In this document: piece after piece, positions 1 to 9,426 of the stretch
Layout of the letters: each line of letters opens with the position of its first letter
Position numbering within the stretch: position 1 is the first letter of the stretch
Origin: BOG-908 sp963692875
Lineage (GTDB): Bacteria; Pseudomonadota; Alphaproteobacteria; Acetobacterales; Acetobacteraceae
Assembly: GCA_965198755.1 (NCBI GenBank)
Contig: OZ240673.1
Coordinates: 3,844,001 to 3,908,000 of the forward strand
Length of the DNA: 64,000 bases
Reading direction: 5' to 3'
Made by a program: the position numbers and the translations under genes
Notes under the pieces: generated by a model
The model's input: only the letters and a program-made list of their open reading frames with translations
What the model was told of the DNA's origin: nothing
Databases searched by the model: none

Positions 1-1676
1 TCGCGCCGCTCGGTATTTACCTCGAGGATGCGCCATCTGCGACCTGCCAGCATCAGCATCTCGCCGGGTGCGAAGGGGTTCTCCCCGGGAACCTGCCCGA
101 TCGCGCGGCCGCCTTCCGCGATGACCTTAAATTCCTCCGGCGACATGAACACGGCGAAGATGTCGCGGCTCTCGAGAAGGCGCTCTCCCGCCGGACCCGC
201 CAGCAGCGTGCCGTCCCGCGCCTGCTCGAGCAGACCGACGTCCGGCTCGCCCATCCGTCGCAGGAGCCGCTTGAACAGCTCGGCGTCCAGCCCGGAAAAA
301 ATACCGCTTCGAACGAGGATGTCCCATGCCACCGCTGGCGCGACGCCGCCCCGCTGGCCGACCAACGCCATGACCTGGTGGAGCAACGTTGACAAATGGA
401 GGCGACGCGGCTCGGGCGGCTCGTTCCACTTCCTGAGCATCAGGTTCAGCATGGCTATCGCCTGCACCGTGTGCGCCCGTAGCGCGTCCAGCGGATGGGC
501 CGCGTCGGTCAGCTCGCCTTCCTTGACGTAGACCCGCATCACAGCGGCTTGGCCCGGGCGGCGTCCCGACCGGCCCAGGCGCTGCCTCATCCCCGACACG
601 GTGTGACCCGGACCTAGCTGTGAGACCGCCTCGATCTCACCGACATCGATGCCGAGTTCCAGCGTGGTCGTGCATACGATAGACGCCGGACGGCTCCTGT
701 CCTTCATCCGTTGCTCGGCATGTTCGCGGTGCTCACGAGACAGGTTGCCGTGGTGCGCGAAGAACTCCTCTGGCACGCCCGCCGCCTCGCCCATTTCGGA
801 CAGGCGGACCGTTGTCGTCTCCACCGCGCCGCGTGCTCCGGCGAAGATGAGGCTGCGATGGCCACGATGTATCTCGAACAGATGGCGGGCGATGGCGGCG
901 TCCGAGGGGTCAACCGGCACCGGCGTCTCGTCATCGCGATTTGCTTGCGGCGCCTGTCTGAAGTTGGCCGGGCGGACGTATCCACGCAACTGGAGCTTGA
1001 TGGGCGGGCCGCCTGGCCCGGGCGGAAGGACGTCCACCCGAGCCGGGTCAAGCGGTCGCAGGAACGCGCGCGCCGCGTCCTCGTCGGCCAGCGTCGCCGA
1101 CAAGCCCACGCGTACGGGGCGGGTGCCCGAGGCAAGGTCGATGCGGTGAAGGACCGACTGTAGCTGCTTGCCGCGCGGGTCGTCCAGGAAGACGTGCATC
1201 TCGTCGATGACGACGTAGCGCAGCCCGCGGAACAGCCGCGCGACCTCCTTCCCGCGCCGGACGAGCAATGCTTCCAAGGACTCCGGGGTGATGAGCACGA
1301 CGCCCGCCGGGTTCTTGCGCGCCTTGGCCTTCACGCTTTCGGAGACGTCGCCGTGCCATTTCGTGACCTCGACGTCGAGCTCGCCGCACAGGCTCTCCAT
1401 GCGGCCGAACTGGTCGTTGATGAGCGCCCGCATCGGGCTGACGTAGATCGCCTGGAAGCCTTCACCGGCGGCAGGCGGCTCGCTCGCGAGACGGGACACG
1501 ATCGGAAGGAAAGCCGCTTCCGTCTTGCCCCCAGCCGTTGCCGCCATGATGACGAGGTCGCGCTCGCCGCCGAGCAGGATGGGTATGGAGCGTTCTTGGA
1601 CGTCTCGCAGCCCCTCCCAGCCCTGCTGCCAGATCCAGCGACGGACCTTTTCGTGGAGGGAGTCGAATGCCGTCAC
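1..1676 (-). CDS. Lhr-type DEAD/DEAH-box helicase, C-terminally cut by window edge
   Basis: About 558 residues are visible. Translation of the minus strand shows superfamily 2 helicase motifs in order: a motif I P-loop (AATAGGKTE) near residue 45, motif II DEMH, motif III SAT (GLSATLADED) and motif VI (QRLGRSGRRPG). The layout is that of Lhr-like helicases such as the BrxHI helicases of defence islands. These enzymes couple ATP hydrolysis to DNA or RNA strand movement. The best start is a GTG at 1676, 16 bases past the stop of the DUF2791 gene, so it is the third gene of a TerB-DUF2791-helicase operon. The C-terminus lies outside the window, so an extra nuclease or zinc domain cannot be excluded. 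The family is clear; the biological role is inferred from neighbours. Confidence 0.88.
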   Translation of the reverse strand, partial: MTAFDSLHEKVRRWIWQQGWEGLRDVQERSIPILLGGERDLVIMAATAGGKTEAAFLPIVSRLASEPPAAGEGFQAIYVSPMRALINDQFGRMESLCGELDVEVTKWHGDVSESVKAKARKNPAGVVLITPESLEALLVRRGKEVARLFRGLRYVVIDEMHVFLDDPRGKQLQSVLHRIDLASGTRPVRVGLSATLADEDAARAFLRPLDPARVDVLPPGPGGPPIKLQLRGYVRPANFRQAPQANRDDETPVPVDPSDAAIARHLFEIHRGHRSLIFAGARGAVETTTVRLSEMGEAAGVPEEFFAHHGNLSREHREHAEQRMKDRSRPASIVCTTTLELGIDVGEIEAVSQLGPGHTVSGMRQRLGRSGRRPGQAAVMRVYVKEGELTDAAHPLDALRAHTVQAIAMLNLMLRKWNEPPEPRRLHLSTLLHQVMALVGQRGGVAPAVAWDILVRSGIFSGLDAELFKRLLRRMGEPDVGLLEQARDGTLLAGPAGERLLESRDIFAVFMSPEEFKVIAEGGRAIGQVPGENPFAPGEMLMLAGRRWRILEVNTERR

Positions 1677-1692
1677 GGCCGACGCTGACGGC

Positions 1693-3036
1693 TCAATGGA
1701 AAGTGGCCAGCCCGTCGTCCCGGTGCGGTTCCTTGAGGTCTTGTTTCGCGATCGCGAAGCCCGCGAACTCGTCATCCGTATCGGGCTGCTGGAGCGGCAA
1801 GTCGCGCGCGACCTCGACCCCGCCGAGCAGTGTCACCCAATCCGAGCCCGGGTTCTGTTCCAGGATTGCGAGCAGGTCGAGGAAAGCGCGGATCGTGTTC
1901 CGGGGCGTGCGGAAGTAATCGTCGCCTATCTTCTTGGAGCAATGGCGAAGGAAAGCGGGGAGCGCCTCGTCGGGAACCGGCGGGCGCTGGGCGTCGCCCC
2001 CGGCCCACAGGAGCCGCAGGCGTTCAAGGAGGATCTGCATCTCGTCGGGCGTGAGGCTCTGCAGCCGGATGACCGGCCCGGAGAGGTCGACGAGGCCGTT
2101 GCGGGCGAAGGCATTCTCGGCGAGCCGCGAGCGCAGCGCCTCGTAGGAGAACAGGCCCCGCCGCGTGTCCATCAGGAACTCCGGCGTCCCGCCGAAATAG
2201 AACCCCAGCCGTTCCGCGTTGCCCTGCAGGACGTCGTTCACGATGCGCAGGATCTGCTCGTAGTTCGATGTGCGCGCCTGCGAGTTGACCAGCTTGTACA
2301 GGTTCACCATCTCGTCGAGAACGACCAGCGTTCCCTCGTAACCCGCGAGGCGAACGAGACGGGAGATGGCCTTGAGGTGGTCGTATACGCTCGCGTCGTC
2401 CACGATCGAACGGATGCCCAGGGCCTCCCGCGCTTCGGTTTTCAAGGTGTACTCGGCCCGTAGCCAGCGCAGCGCCGCCGCCTTGAGCGTCTCGTCCCCG
2501 GCCTCGAAGCCTTGCCAATAGCGAACCACGACCTCGGCGAAGTCGAAGCCCGCCACGCCGTCGCGCACCGTCTCCAGCTTGTCGCGGATTACCTCGCCGG
2601 GGTCACGGCCCGTCGCCGACGCAGCCTTGCCGACGTCCTGAAGGAAACGCTCCAGCACGCTCGCCAGCGCGCCGCCGTCCGGCTTCGTGCGGGTCGACAT
2701 GCTCAGGACCAGCTCAGCGCAGAGGGTGCGTGCCTGGCCGCCGCTCGCGTGCAGGCGCCGCTCCGGCGAGAGGTCCGCGTTCATGACGACCAGCTTCTTC
2801 TCGGCGGCGACATTGCGGGCGAGCGTCAGGAAGAACGTCTTGCCGGAGCCGTATTCCCCGATGACGAAGCGGACCGCCGAGCCCCCCTCGGCAATGCGGG
2901 TCATGTCCCGGACCACCTCCTGCACCTCCCGCGCTCGCCCGACCTGCACATGGCGGATTCCCATGCGCGGCACGACGCCGGCGCGCAGGGCCTGGATCGC
3001 CCCGTCGCGTTCCTTGGGGGATATCAGGACCGGCAT
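1693..3036 (-). CDS. DUF2791 (BrxD-like) P-loop ATP-binding protein
   Basis: A 447-residue ATPase with a clear Walker A (GEYGSGKT, about residue 63) and Walker B (LVVLDEM, about residue 230). The sequence FVIGEYGSGKTFFL and the later GGTPEF segment fit the DUF2791 P-loop family, which includes BrxD of some BREX systems and ATPases found with TerB_N proteins. It lies between the TerB gene (47 bases upstream) and the helicase (16 bases downstream), all on the minus strand, so the three are probably one transcript and one complex. Expected role: ATP-dependent loading or switching of the partner helicase. The exact reaction is unknown for the family. Confidence 0.85.
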   Translation of the reverse strand: MPVLISPKERDGAIQALRAGVVPRMGIRHVQVGRAREVQEVVRDMTRIAEGGSAVRFVIGEYGSGKTFFLTLARNVAAEKKLVVMNADLSPERRLHASGGQARTLCAELVLSMSTRTKPDGGALASVLERFLQDVGKAASATGRDPGEVIRDKLETVRDGVAGFDFAEVVVRYWQGFEAGDETLKAAALRWLRAEYTLKTEAREALGIRSIVDDASVYDHLKAISRLVRLAGYEGTLVVLDEMVNLYKLVNSQARTSNYEQILRIVNDVLQGNAERLGFYFGGTPEFLMDTRRGLFSYEALRSRLAENAFARNGLVDLSGPVIRLQSLTPDEMQILLERLRLLWAGGDAQRPPVPDEALPAFLRHCSKKIGDDYFRTPRNTIRAFLDLLAILEQNPGSDWVTLLGGVEVARDLPLQQPDTDDEFAGFAIAKQDLKEPHRDDGLATFH

Positions 3037-3082
3037 GTTGTGCTCTCCGCGTGGGCAGGCGTGATCCTGTCGAAGGCCGATG

Positions 3083-5992
3083 TCATTCGGCGGCTACCGC
3101 TTCCGGCTCCGTCGGAATCAAGGCGCGGTGGACCACTACCACGTCGCCGTCGTCGAGAACGGCATCGCCGAGATGGTCGAACGCCCATTCGTTGATGGTT
3201 TCCATCGCTCCGCCCGGCATCAACCCGGCCTTCGACGCTGCGCCGTCGAACTCGGCGCGCGGCCACTCCGGCCGGGAAAGCAGACTCGACAGGAGCGAAG
3301 CATGTTGGGTGTCCAGACCGGGAAAGTTGTCGTCTCCGACCGGCTCCGGAGCCGGAGCATGCGGCTCGTCCTCGACGAAGATGTCGGCGAGCATCGCCGA
3401 CACGCGCTCCGTTTCCGCGCGGATGCGGGCTAGACGTTCAGAGTCGAGGTCCACTGGCTCGGATCTCGGCGGCCGCGGTATCGGATGGAGCACCTCCGAG
3501 ACTTCGTCCGACACCAGGACCGGTTCTCCCGCCGCGGATGTCGCGGCACCGATGCCGGCGTGCAGCCCGGCATAGAGGGTACCGCGTGGCACCTCGAAGG
3601 CATCGTGGATCGCCTCGAGCAAGGCGACCTGCGGCTTGGCCACATTACCGGCTGCGCCAGCAGCCACGGTGGCGGACCAGGCGCAGAACTCGCGTTCGTC
3701 GGCCATTGCGTCGCCCAACACGCGCTTGGCCTTCGCGAACGTCACCGGCTTTCCATCCAGCCAAGCCAACCGCGCGCGGAGGCGGGTCGTCTGGTCGGCC
3801 GTCAAGGACAGCCGGGACGGCAGCTTCGAAAGCCAGTGATCGGTGATGCGTGTCGCCACACCTCCGTCGGCTGTCCTGGCGACGGCCGCCACCAGCATTG
3901 CGGCGGCGGACGCGACCTCCATGGGACGCGATTTGGTCGAGGCCGCGCAACGGAACACCTGGACGATCGTGCCGTCGTCCAGGTGCTCGGTGCCATCCTC
4001 GGGATCGGGCTCCATGGCAAATCCCACCGCTGACAATGCCTCGCTTACTTGTCGCCGGTGGCGGATCGTCCACTTGGCCGTCGTGGTGCCGATGGCATGA
4101 CCGGCCAACTCGCCGAATGGGACCGCCGCCGGTGACGGCCGCGCCGCGAGCCAGCTGCGAGCCTCGGTTGCGACGACGTCGCGCAGCTCCGGCGGGCAAC
4201 CGACCAGACCGTAAAGCGCGCCCGCCCGGGCCGGATGATACGACAGCGCCTTGGCGTAGGGAGCCAGTTCCTCCGCGACGGCGGCGCCGAGCGCCAGCAG
4301 CTTCGTCCAGGTCAGAGTCGTTGGGTCGGGCATGTCCTTGATACCTGCGCGGGCGGCCAGATCCACGCTGAGTCCGGCGGACGCGCCGCGATACACGAGT
4401 TCGAGATGGGAATCCTTGCGGTTCCGGAGAGCAAACCCGGCCGGGAACGCTGAGGCGAACCGGGCACGCACAACGGTCAGGAACGCCGGGCGCCCCCTGT
4501 CCAGCACGTGCCGATGCGCCGAGCAGAAGTCCCGCAGCCCGAAAAGCGCTGCCGCCGCCAAATCGAAACCGAGCGGACGACCGGCGACCACCTCCCGTGC
4601 AATCGCCACCTTGAGGGACAGCGGCATTTCACCCCAACCGGACTCGAGATTCGGAACGAATGTCGCCGTGCCGTGCATGGTAGCCTCCTGCAGGAAGGCG
4701 ACGGCCTCGAGCAGGCGGTTGCTGTATCCATTGAAGGACCCGTTCCCCGCGTAGATCGTGCGCAGGCGCTGGAGCTCCGCGACGAGCGCACGGACTTCCT
4801 CCGCCGGTGGCGTGTCGAGAAGCAGTCTCCGTTCCAGGCCATAGAAGTAAAGGAAGGCGTATCCGACATCGGCTTCCGGGGCCTTCTTGCCGGACGCGAG
4901 CCACTCGAGGTATCGGCGCCTGCACTCCGGAGTGATGGCCTTGTAGGATGGCCAGTATCCTAAAGGCCCGGCCGACGCGGAGCTTCGGGCGACGGGTAGC
5001 GCGGGATCGATGAAGCTGGCGTCGTGCTCGCCCCAGTGCGCGGTCGCGCGCCCCACGTAGACCATTCCGTCCGGGACGGTCACGCCTGCCACGGTCACCG
5101 TTGCGCCCGGCGGATTCCAGGCGTGCGACGACTTGCCGGTCCTCCTGAACGGGGCGCTGGGTGCCCGAGGCGACGGCTGAAGTTCGACACGGACACCGCC
5201 CATAACGCTGGAGGGGCGACTGGGAAGCGTTAGCACCTTGCTGGTCGGCTGCCTGACATTTTGTGCCGGGATGGAGCCCGGCGTCCGCTTAGGCGCTTGC
5301 ATTGGCGCTACCCGGCCGCGGCGCTTTGAACGTCGCAGCAAGCGGCGAACCAGCCATCCGCCTCCGAGGAGGAAGAGCAGCGCCGTCAGGCCGCCACCCG
5401 CGCTCCCGCCCTCCGACGTCGTGCCGGTATTCGCCACCGACCCGTCCGGCTCCTTCGCCTCCACCGGTGCCGGAGCGGGCGTCGCCATGGCGGGAGGGGG
5501 CGGCTCGGCCGGGGCGGCGGCCAGACGTTGCGGCGATTCGGGCCGCGCTGCCGTAGGCTGGGTCAAGGGCGTCACTGGGACGGGCGGTGACGGAGCGGGC
5601 GCAGGTGGAGGGACCGCAGCCAACGGCGCGACGAGGGTCATGGCCGACGTCGGGACCCAAAATGAGCCCGGTCTACCTGTCGTGCCCCTGTATGCCACGT
5701 AGGTCAGCCCATTGTGGTCCTGGCTCAACGGCTCCCAGACGCTTCTGGAAGAGATGGAGACGCATTCGCCCTCGGTCCTCGACTTCTCGACCCATTGCGG
5801 GTCCGAGCGGTTCGGATTGCGGGGGTCGTTCATGGCCGGAGCCACGTTCGGGTCAACGCAGCCCCAGACAGTCCGGCTCATGCGGACAACCGAATTCGCC
5901 GAGGCATCGGGTGCCAGCCAGCCGGCCGCGGCGGCCGCGATCATCAAGGCGCTGCAGGGTGACGTCAGGCGGAGACTGAGCCGAAGACCCAT
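3083..5992 (-). CDS. Membrane-anchored TerB_N/TerB_C domain protein
   Basis: About 969 residues from the ATG at 5992; a TTG at 6046 would add 18 residues but removes a good signal peptide. Order: signal peptide (1-32, cleavage after DASA), a small periplasmic domain with two Cys (33-120), a Pro/Ala-rich linker (120-185), one membrane span (about 199-215) followed by a basic stop-transfer patch (RRLLRRSKRRGR), then a cytoplasmic part with TerB_N (from about 310, VYVGRATAHWGE, and the FYGLERRLL helix) and a C-terminal TerB_C-like region. TerB proteins are metal-binding hub proteins of tellurite/phage-stress systems. Most TerB_N proteins I know of lack such an export module. First gene of the operon with DUF2791 and helicase. 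Function in signal transfer from envelope to helicase is inference. Confidence 0.8.
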   Translation of the reverse strand: MGLRLSLRLTSPCSALMIAAAAAGWLAPDASANSVVRMSRTVWGCVDPNVAPAMNDPRNPNRSDPQWVEKSRTEGECVSISSRSVWEPLSQDHNGLTYVAYRGTTGRPGSFWVPTSAMTLVAPLAAVPPPAPAPSPPVPVTPLTQPTAARPESPQRLAAAPAEPPPPAMATPAPAPVEAKEPDGSVANTGTTSEGGSAGGGLTALLFLLGGGWLVRRLLRRSKRRGRVAPMQAPKRTPGSIPAQNVRQPTSKVLTLPSRPSSVMGGVRVELQPSPRAPSAPFRRTGKSSHAWNPPGATVTVAGVTVPDGMVYVGRATAHWGEHDASFIDPALPVARSSASAGPLGYWPSYKAITPECRRRYLEWLASGKKAPEADVGYAFLYFYGLERRLLLDTPPAEEVRALVAELQRLRTIYAGNGSFNGYSNRLLEAVAFLQEATMHGTATFVPNLESGWGEMPLSLKVAIAREVVAGRPLGFDLAAAALFGLRDFCSAHRHVLDRGRPAFLTVVRARFASAFPAGFALRNRKDSHLELVYRGASAGLSVDLAARAGIKDMPDPTTLTWTKLLALGAAVAEELAPYAKALSYHPARAGALYGLVGCPPELRDVVATEARSWLAARPSPAAVPFGELAGHAIGTTTAKWTIRHRRQVSEALSAVGFAMEPDPEDGTEHLDDGTIVQVFRCAASTKSRPMEVASAAAMLVAAVARTADGGVATRITDHWLSKLPSRLSLTADQTTRLRARLAWLDGKPVTFAKAKRVLGDAMADEREFCAWSATVAAGAAGNVAKPQVALLEAIHDAFEVPRGTLYAGLHAGIGAATSAAGEPVLVSDEVSEVLHPIPRPPRSEPVDLDSERLARIRAETERVSAMLADIFVEDEPHAPAPEPVGDDNFPGLDTQHASLLSSLLSRPEWPRAEFDGAASKAGLMPGGAMETINEWAFDHLGDAVLDDGDVVVVHRALIPTEPEAVAAE

Positions 5993-6131
5993 GAAGCGGG
6001 CCCTTGCCCCGGTGTCGCCCTGGCACCTCGCCGAGACCCGCAACACTCAATACGATCGCTTGGATTGCGAAACAACAATAAACGGTTTGCCAACCCACCG
6101 CGAATGGCGCCGCTCGAGCGGCTAGACTTGA

Positions 6132-6357
6132 CTGCGGGCGTACGGGCTGGCCCTGCGGCTCCGCGTTGAATGTGGCGCGGCCGCCCCGTCCGCCCTCATT
6201 GGCGCCTTGAATTTCTTCGAGCCGGCGGTGGCCACCGCCGGTGCGCTGTTCGACTTTCAGTCCGTCGCTGCGGTAGCTACCGTCGTGGGCGTCCTGATCA
6301 AGTTGCCGGTCATGCTGACCGCGATGCACATGACGCACCGCAGCCGCGGCCGGTATG
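6132..6357 (+). pseudogene. C-terminal remnant of ACR3-type arsenite efflux permease
   Basis: The forward frame reads SALIGALNFFEPAVATA, then ATVVGVLIKLPVML, which matches the last two membrane helices of ACR3/bile-acid-symporter arsenite permeases (typical SALIGASNFFELAVA and ATVVGVLVEVPVML). The frame is open only from about 6132, after a TGA, and ends in an untypical tail. The N-terminal eight helices are missing. The remnant abuts the divergent start of the TerB operon, so the operon or its flank probably landed inside an arsenic-resistance gene. Identified by motif memory, not by search. Confidence 0.7.
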
Positions 6358-6546
6358 ATGCGGGCCGCCATGTACGCGGGCGGCGGCCCAGAACCGATGG
6401 ACATGAACATCGACGTCGATCCGGCCCCAGGCACCTGCACGCCCGCGCCCGACATGCCCGCGCCCAAGATGCGAAGGCTCCGCCTGCTCGACCTGAGCTC
6501 GCTTGAACCGAAAGAGCGCGTCACCGACCCGCCCGCATCCTGCTGA
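6358..6546 (+). CDS. Possible small protein of unknown function
   Basis: Sixty-two codons with strong GC bias at third positions, rich in Pro, Asp and Met (MYAGGGPEPMDMNIDVDP), ending 19 bases before the convergent stop of the secreted-protein gene. No ribosome binding site stands out and the frame overlaps the tail of the ACR3 remnant. I do not recognise it; it may be noise in GC-rich DNA. Confidence 0.25.
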   Translation: MRAAMYAGGGPEPMDMNIDVDPAPGTCTPAPDMPAPKMRRLRLLDLSSLEPKERVTDPPASC

Positions 6547-6565
6547 AGTATCCCGGTGCTTCTTA

Positions 6566-7861
6566 TTAACGGTGGCCAACCGATTGGTGGTCGAAGTCGT
6601 ACGCCCAAGCCGGGACCAACCCAGGCGCTGCGACGTCCTTGAGGCCCACCTCCTCGGCTGTGAAGCCCGCGCGCCCGAGCCACGCCGAGTGCAGGTCCCA
6701 ACCGCGCCCGGCGCAGGCGACGGGCTTCGGGATCGTCTCGAGATGGGCGACTAGAAAAACGCCATCGCGCCCGCACCGATCCTTCCCGTTGCGTCCAGCG
6801 GCGATGCGTTCGCTTATGGACGCCCGCCGGAGGACGGGATCCGCGGATGGGCCAGCTGAACGGATCGCGGCCGCGACGCGGCTCCTGTCCGCGCGTGGCG
6901 AAAACTGGGTCGAGCCGTCGACGCCCATGGCCAAGTCTATCTCCGTGGCGACCACGCCAGCGTCCGCATAGGCACCCCGCGCCCCGGCGATGTAGGCGGC
7001 CACCTTGGCGGACCCCCTCAGGTAGAGGTCATCGTACGCGCGGCGTGCAACGGCCTCCCCGCCCAGGATCCTGAAGGCCTTAATCCAGACGGCGAACCGG
7101 TGGTCGTCGCAGAACGCGGTCCTAAGGACGTCACCCGCCGCCGTTCCCCGCAGCGCCACCACCTTACGGAACAGGTCGTAATCCGCCGCGGGACCGGGCG
7201 CGGGTTGGCGGCAAGCGGCGTAACGCGATGCCTTCCGACCGGGGAGGGGCAAATCTCCCGGATCGTCCGGAGCCGCGGCCGCTGCCTCGAAAGCCGACTT
7301 GACCGGTGATGGCCGGTTGTCCCGCTCGACGGCTGCCAAAATCAGCTGGACCTCACCGCCTTGTCCTACGGTGGCGCCAAATGGGCCCCACGTGGCCCAT
7401 GCTGTCGGGTCGCTTGCATCGTAGTTCCACTCGAAACGGTCGTAGTCAGTGCCCTCCAGGGTCATGGTGACCATGAACAGGCGCGCGAACGCGTCCGGGA
7501 CCGGCACCTTCGGCAGCAGTTTACGCCAAAGCGCTTCTGTGATGTCGCCAGAGCCACGCTCGCCCTCGAGGTCCCAACCCAGGCAGGTGCGCAGCTTGCG
7601 GATGGAAGAGGCGGTCTCAGCGCCCAACACGCCAGACGATCCCGGGCCGATACCCTTCCCGCACGTGGCCAAGGCCGCGCGCAGCGCAGCATTGAACGCG
7701 CCCGCGTGCCTGTACTTCGATCCGTTGACCGGACCCTCCAGCTTGCTGGTCGCGACGATTACGGCCGAGGATACCGGCGGCAGGGGCGTCGCCGCCCCGG
7801 CGCCCCCAATGCATGCCAACGTGAACATCGCAATTTGGAAGGCGATCGAGGGAAAGGCCAT
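6566..7861 (-). CDS. Secreted protein of unknown function, possibly a peptidoglycan-binding or hydrolase-like protein
   Basis: Start chosen at the ATG at 7861 (GGGGAG just upstream), giving about 431 residues with a signal peptide ending near GGAGA. A further upstream start would add 20 Arg/Pro-rich residues ahead of the signal. Residues about 50-100 (GVLGAETASSIRKLRTCLGW) resemble a peptidoglycan-binding type helical repeat. The segment LEGTDYDRFEWNYD followed by WATWGPFGATVGQGGE is reminiscent of lysozyme/chitosanase-like folds with acidic catalytic residues. Cys residues are scattered, as expected for an exported protein. It is encoded on the same strand upstream of the TerB operon but separated by about 570 bases containing the ACR3 scrap, so co-transcription is doubtful. 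The family assignment is a guess. Confidence 0.55.
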   Translation of the reverse strand: MAFPSIAFQIAMFTLACIGGAGAATPLPPVSSAVIVATSKLEGPVNGSKYRHAGAFNAALRAALATCGKGIGPGSSGVLGAETASSIRKLRTCLGWDLEGERGSGDITEALWRKLLPKVPVPDAFARLFMVTMTLEGTDYDRFEWNYDASDPTAWATWGPFGATVGQGGEVQLILAAVERDNRPSPVKSAFEAAAAAPDDPGDLPLPGRKASRYAACRQPAPGPAADYDLFRKVVALRGTAAGDVLRTAFCDDHRFAVWIKAFRILGGEAVARRAYDDLYLRGSAKVAAYIAGARGAYADAGVVATEIDLAMGVDGSTQFSPRADRSRVAAAIRSAGPSADPVLRRASISERIAAGRNGKDRCGRDGVFLVAHLETIPKPVACAGRGWDLHSAWLGRAGFTAEEVGLKDVAAPGLVPAWAYDFDHQSVGHR

Positions 7862-8563
7862 CTGCTCCCCAAAGGTGGTGCCGGCGGGCACCGGCGATCG
7901 CCGGCAAGGGGACCGTTGCATAATATCCTTGGATTGTCATGGACAACTGGGAGGTCGGGCACGGCCGTCCACGGCAACGATCCGGTAACAACAGTGGGGA
8001 TGGGATGACCCCAAGCCTTCCTCATGGCCCCCGGTTAGGGTTTCCAGGGCATGCCTGTCGACCGCCGCTCGGCTCGCGCCTCTCCGACACCTGCCGGCCG
8101 ATCCCGCTCGCCCGGCGCGGTCCGTTGCCACGCGATTCCGTGAGGAACGACTGCCTCCAGATCGAGGCTTTGGTGGAGGGCTTCGATCTACATGCTCGGT
8201 GCCGCCCGCAGTCCGTCGTCTTGAGAACGGCGAGGATGCAGCCGAGCGTCTCGAGGGAAACAGGCATGGGAGACGACGCTTGTGGCACAGGGGTCGACGG
8301 TCGGGATCTAGTAACGGGTGTCGGCGGGAGGGCATCGGACCTGCGTACATCCGGCTGGGATCTTCGCCGGACCGACGGCATCACGCCTGCCGCCCACTCG
8401 ATCGCGGAGCCCGCCATGGGCGCGTTTGTATGCGCATACGGCCAGGTGCGGATGGCGAAAGAGGGGGGGCAGCGGACGGAGACAACTGAATCCAGGTTAT
8501 CCCAATTCGGGTTATTCGTCCGCAGGCTGGGATTAGTCCGGTCGCAACAACGCGGCCGCAGTC
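7862..8563. other. Intergenic stretch without a recognisable gene
   Basis: Several open frames exist on both strands but none has a convincing start, codon bias or recognisable motif. Just before the XRE gene, near 8497-8518, two copies of GGTTAT(C/T)C-like sequence occur (GGTTATCCC and GGGTTATTC), possibly an operator for the following regulator. Confidence 0.4.
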
Positions 8564-8806
8564 ATGGCGAAGTCCTGGACGTCCCCCCGATACCTGAGGC
8601 TCCGCGCCCTCCTCACCGAGGCGCGGAAGCGTAGGGGATTGTCCCAGGTCCAACTCGCGGAACTGCTCACCAAGCCACAGTCCTTCGTAAGCAAGTTCGA
8701 GACGGGCGAACGACGGCTCGACATCATCGAACTAATCGATGTCGCCTCGAAGCTCGAGTGTGACGTCGTCGCCCTGGTGAAGGCGCTGCTGGCGATCAAG
8801 GCTTAG
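8564..8806 (+). CDS. XRE-family helix-turn-helix regulator
   Basis: Eighty residues that are essentially one Cro/CI-type helix-turn-helix: LRALLTEARKRRGLSQVQLA, then the recognition helix KPQSFVSKFETGERR and LDIIELIDVASKLE. This is the standard single-domain XRE architecture that binds DNA as a dimer. There is no partner toxin or phosphatase beside it; the nearest neighbours are an untranslated gap on both sides. Regulatory target is unknown; autoregulation through the repeats at about 8497-8518 is possible. Confidence 0.85.
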   Translation: MAKSWTSPRYLRLRALLTEARKRRGLSQVQLAELLTKPQSFVSKFETGERRLDIIELIDVASKLECDVVALVKALLAIKA

Positions 8807-9207
8807 CGCTGAGCCGGAAGGAAACGGCGCGTGTCCGCGCCGGTGACGACCAAGGCTTCCGTCGTGCGCTAACCGGCTAACCGCGCCACGGATGCGTCTT
8901 GCGCTTCACGAGCACACCGCATCATCGCGCGCGATGGCGGTCGCGGACGCCACCGCGTCTCTCGCATCAATAGTGAACAAACGTTGGGCGATGCCCGCGC
9001 GGTCACCCCCGTTGGTGGCGCCGGAGGCTCGTACCGGCGTCGGATCCAATCGAGAGCCGGGAAGGACTTGGCCTCGGTCCGGGACCAAGCAACGCGGAGC
9101 CCCCGTCGGAGGAGCGCCGACAAGGCGGCGGGACAATTACGGCTCGGTTAAGTGCTGGACCGGAAAACGTAATGGAAACTTTATGGGGATGACCCGACGT
9201 CGAGGCC
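8807..9207. other. Intergenic stretch, nothing recognised
   Basis: Open frames on both strands are GC-driven shadows without ribosome binding sites or family motifs. I see no repeat, RNA or IS end. Confidence 0.4.
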
Positions 9208-9417
9208 ATGGCCATTCACGCTTCCTCCACGCCGGGCACGCGTTACGCGATCGATACGCCGGATGACATTCCAACGATCCGGACCGCGGCCGAGGTCATG
9301 TCGCCATCGGCTGGAGTCGGGCAAGTGATCGGCTTCATCCGCGGCACCGCCCTCCGCCGATCGCGAGGGGATACCATCGCGGCCGCCCTGGCGAGGCGCG
9401 GCCGCAAGGGGGCTTGA
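9208..9417 (+). CDS. Small hypothetical protein
   Basis: Sixty-nine codons starting at ATG 9208 with GAGG 4 bases upstream. The sequence includes DTPDDIPTIRTAAEVMSP and a basic C-terminus (ALARRGRKGA). Its stop lies 9 bases before the GTG of the next membrane-protein gene, so the two may be coupled. I do not recognise a family. Confidence 0.4.
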   Translation: MAIHASSTPGTRYAIDTPDDIPTIRTAAEVMSPSAGVGQVIGFIRGTALRRSRGDTIAAALARRGRKGA

Positions 9418-9426
9418 GGACCCACC

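Noticed and set aside
1525..2463. A 312-codon plus-strand frame opposite the DUF2791 ATPase
   Set aside because: Shadow of a gene with Walker motifs; composition is not protein-like.
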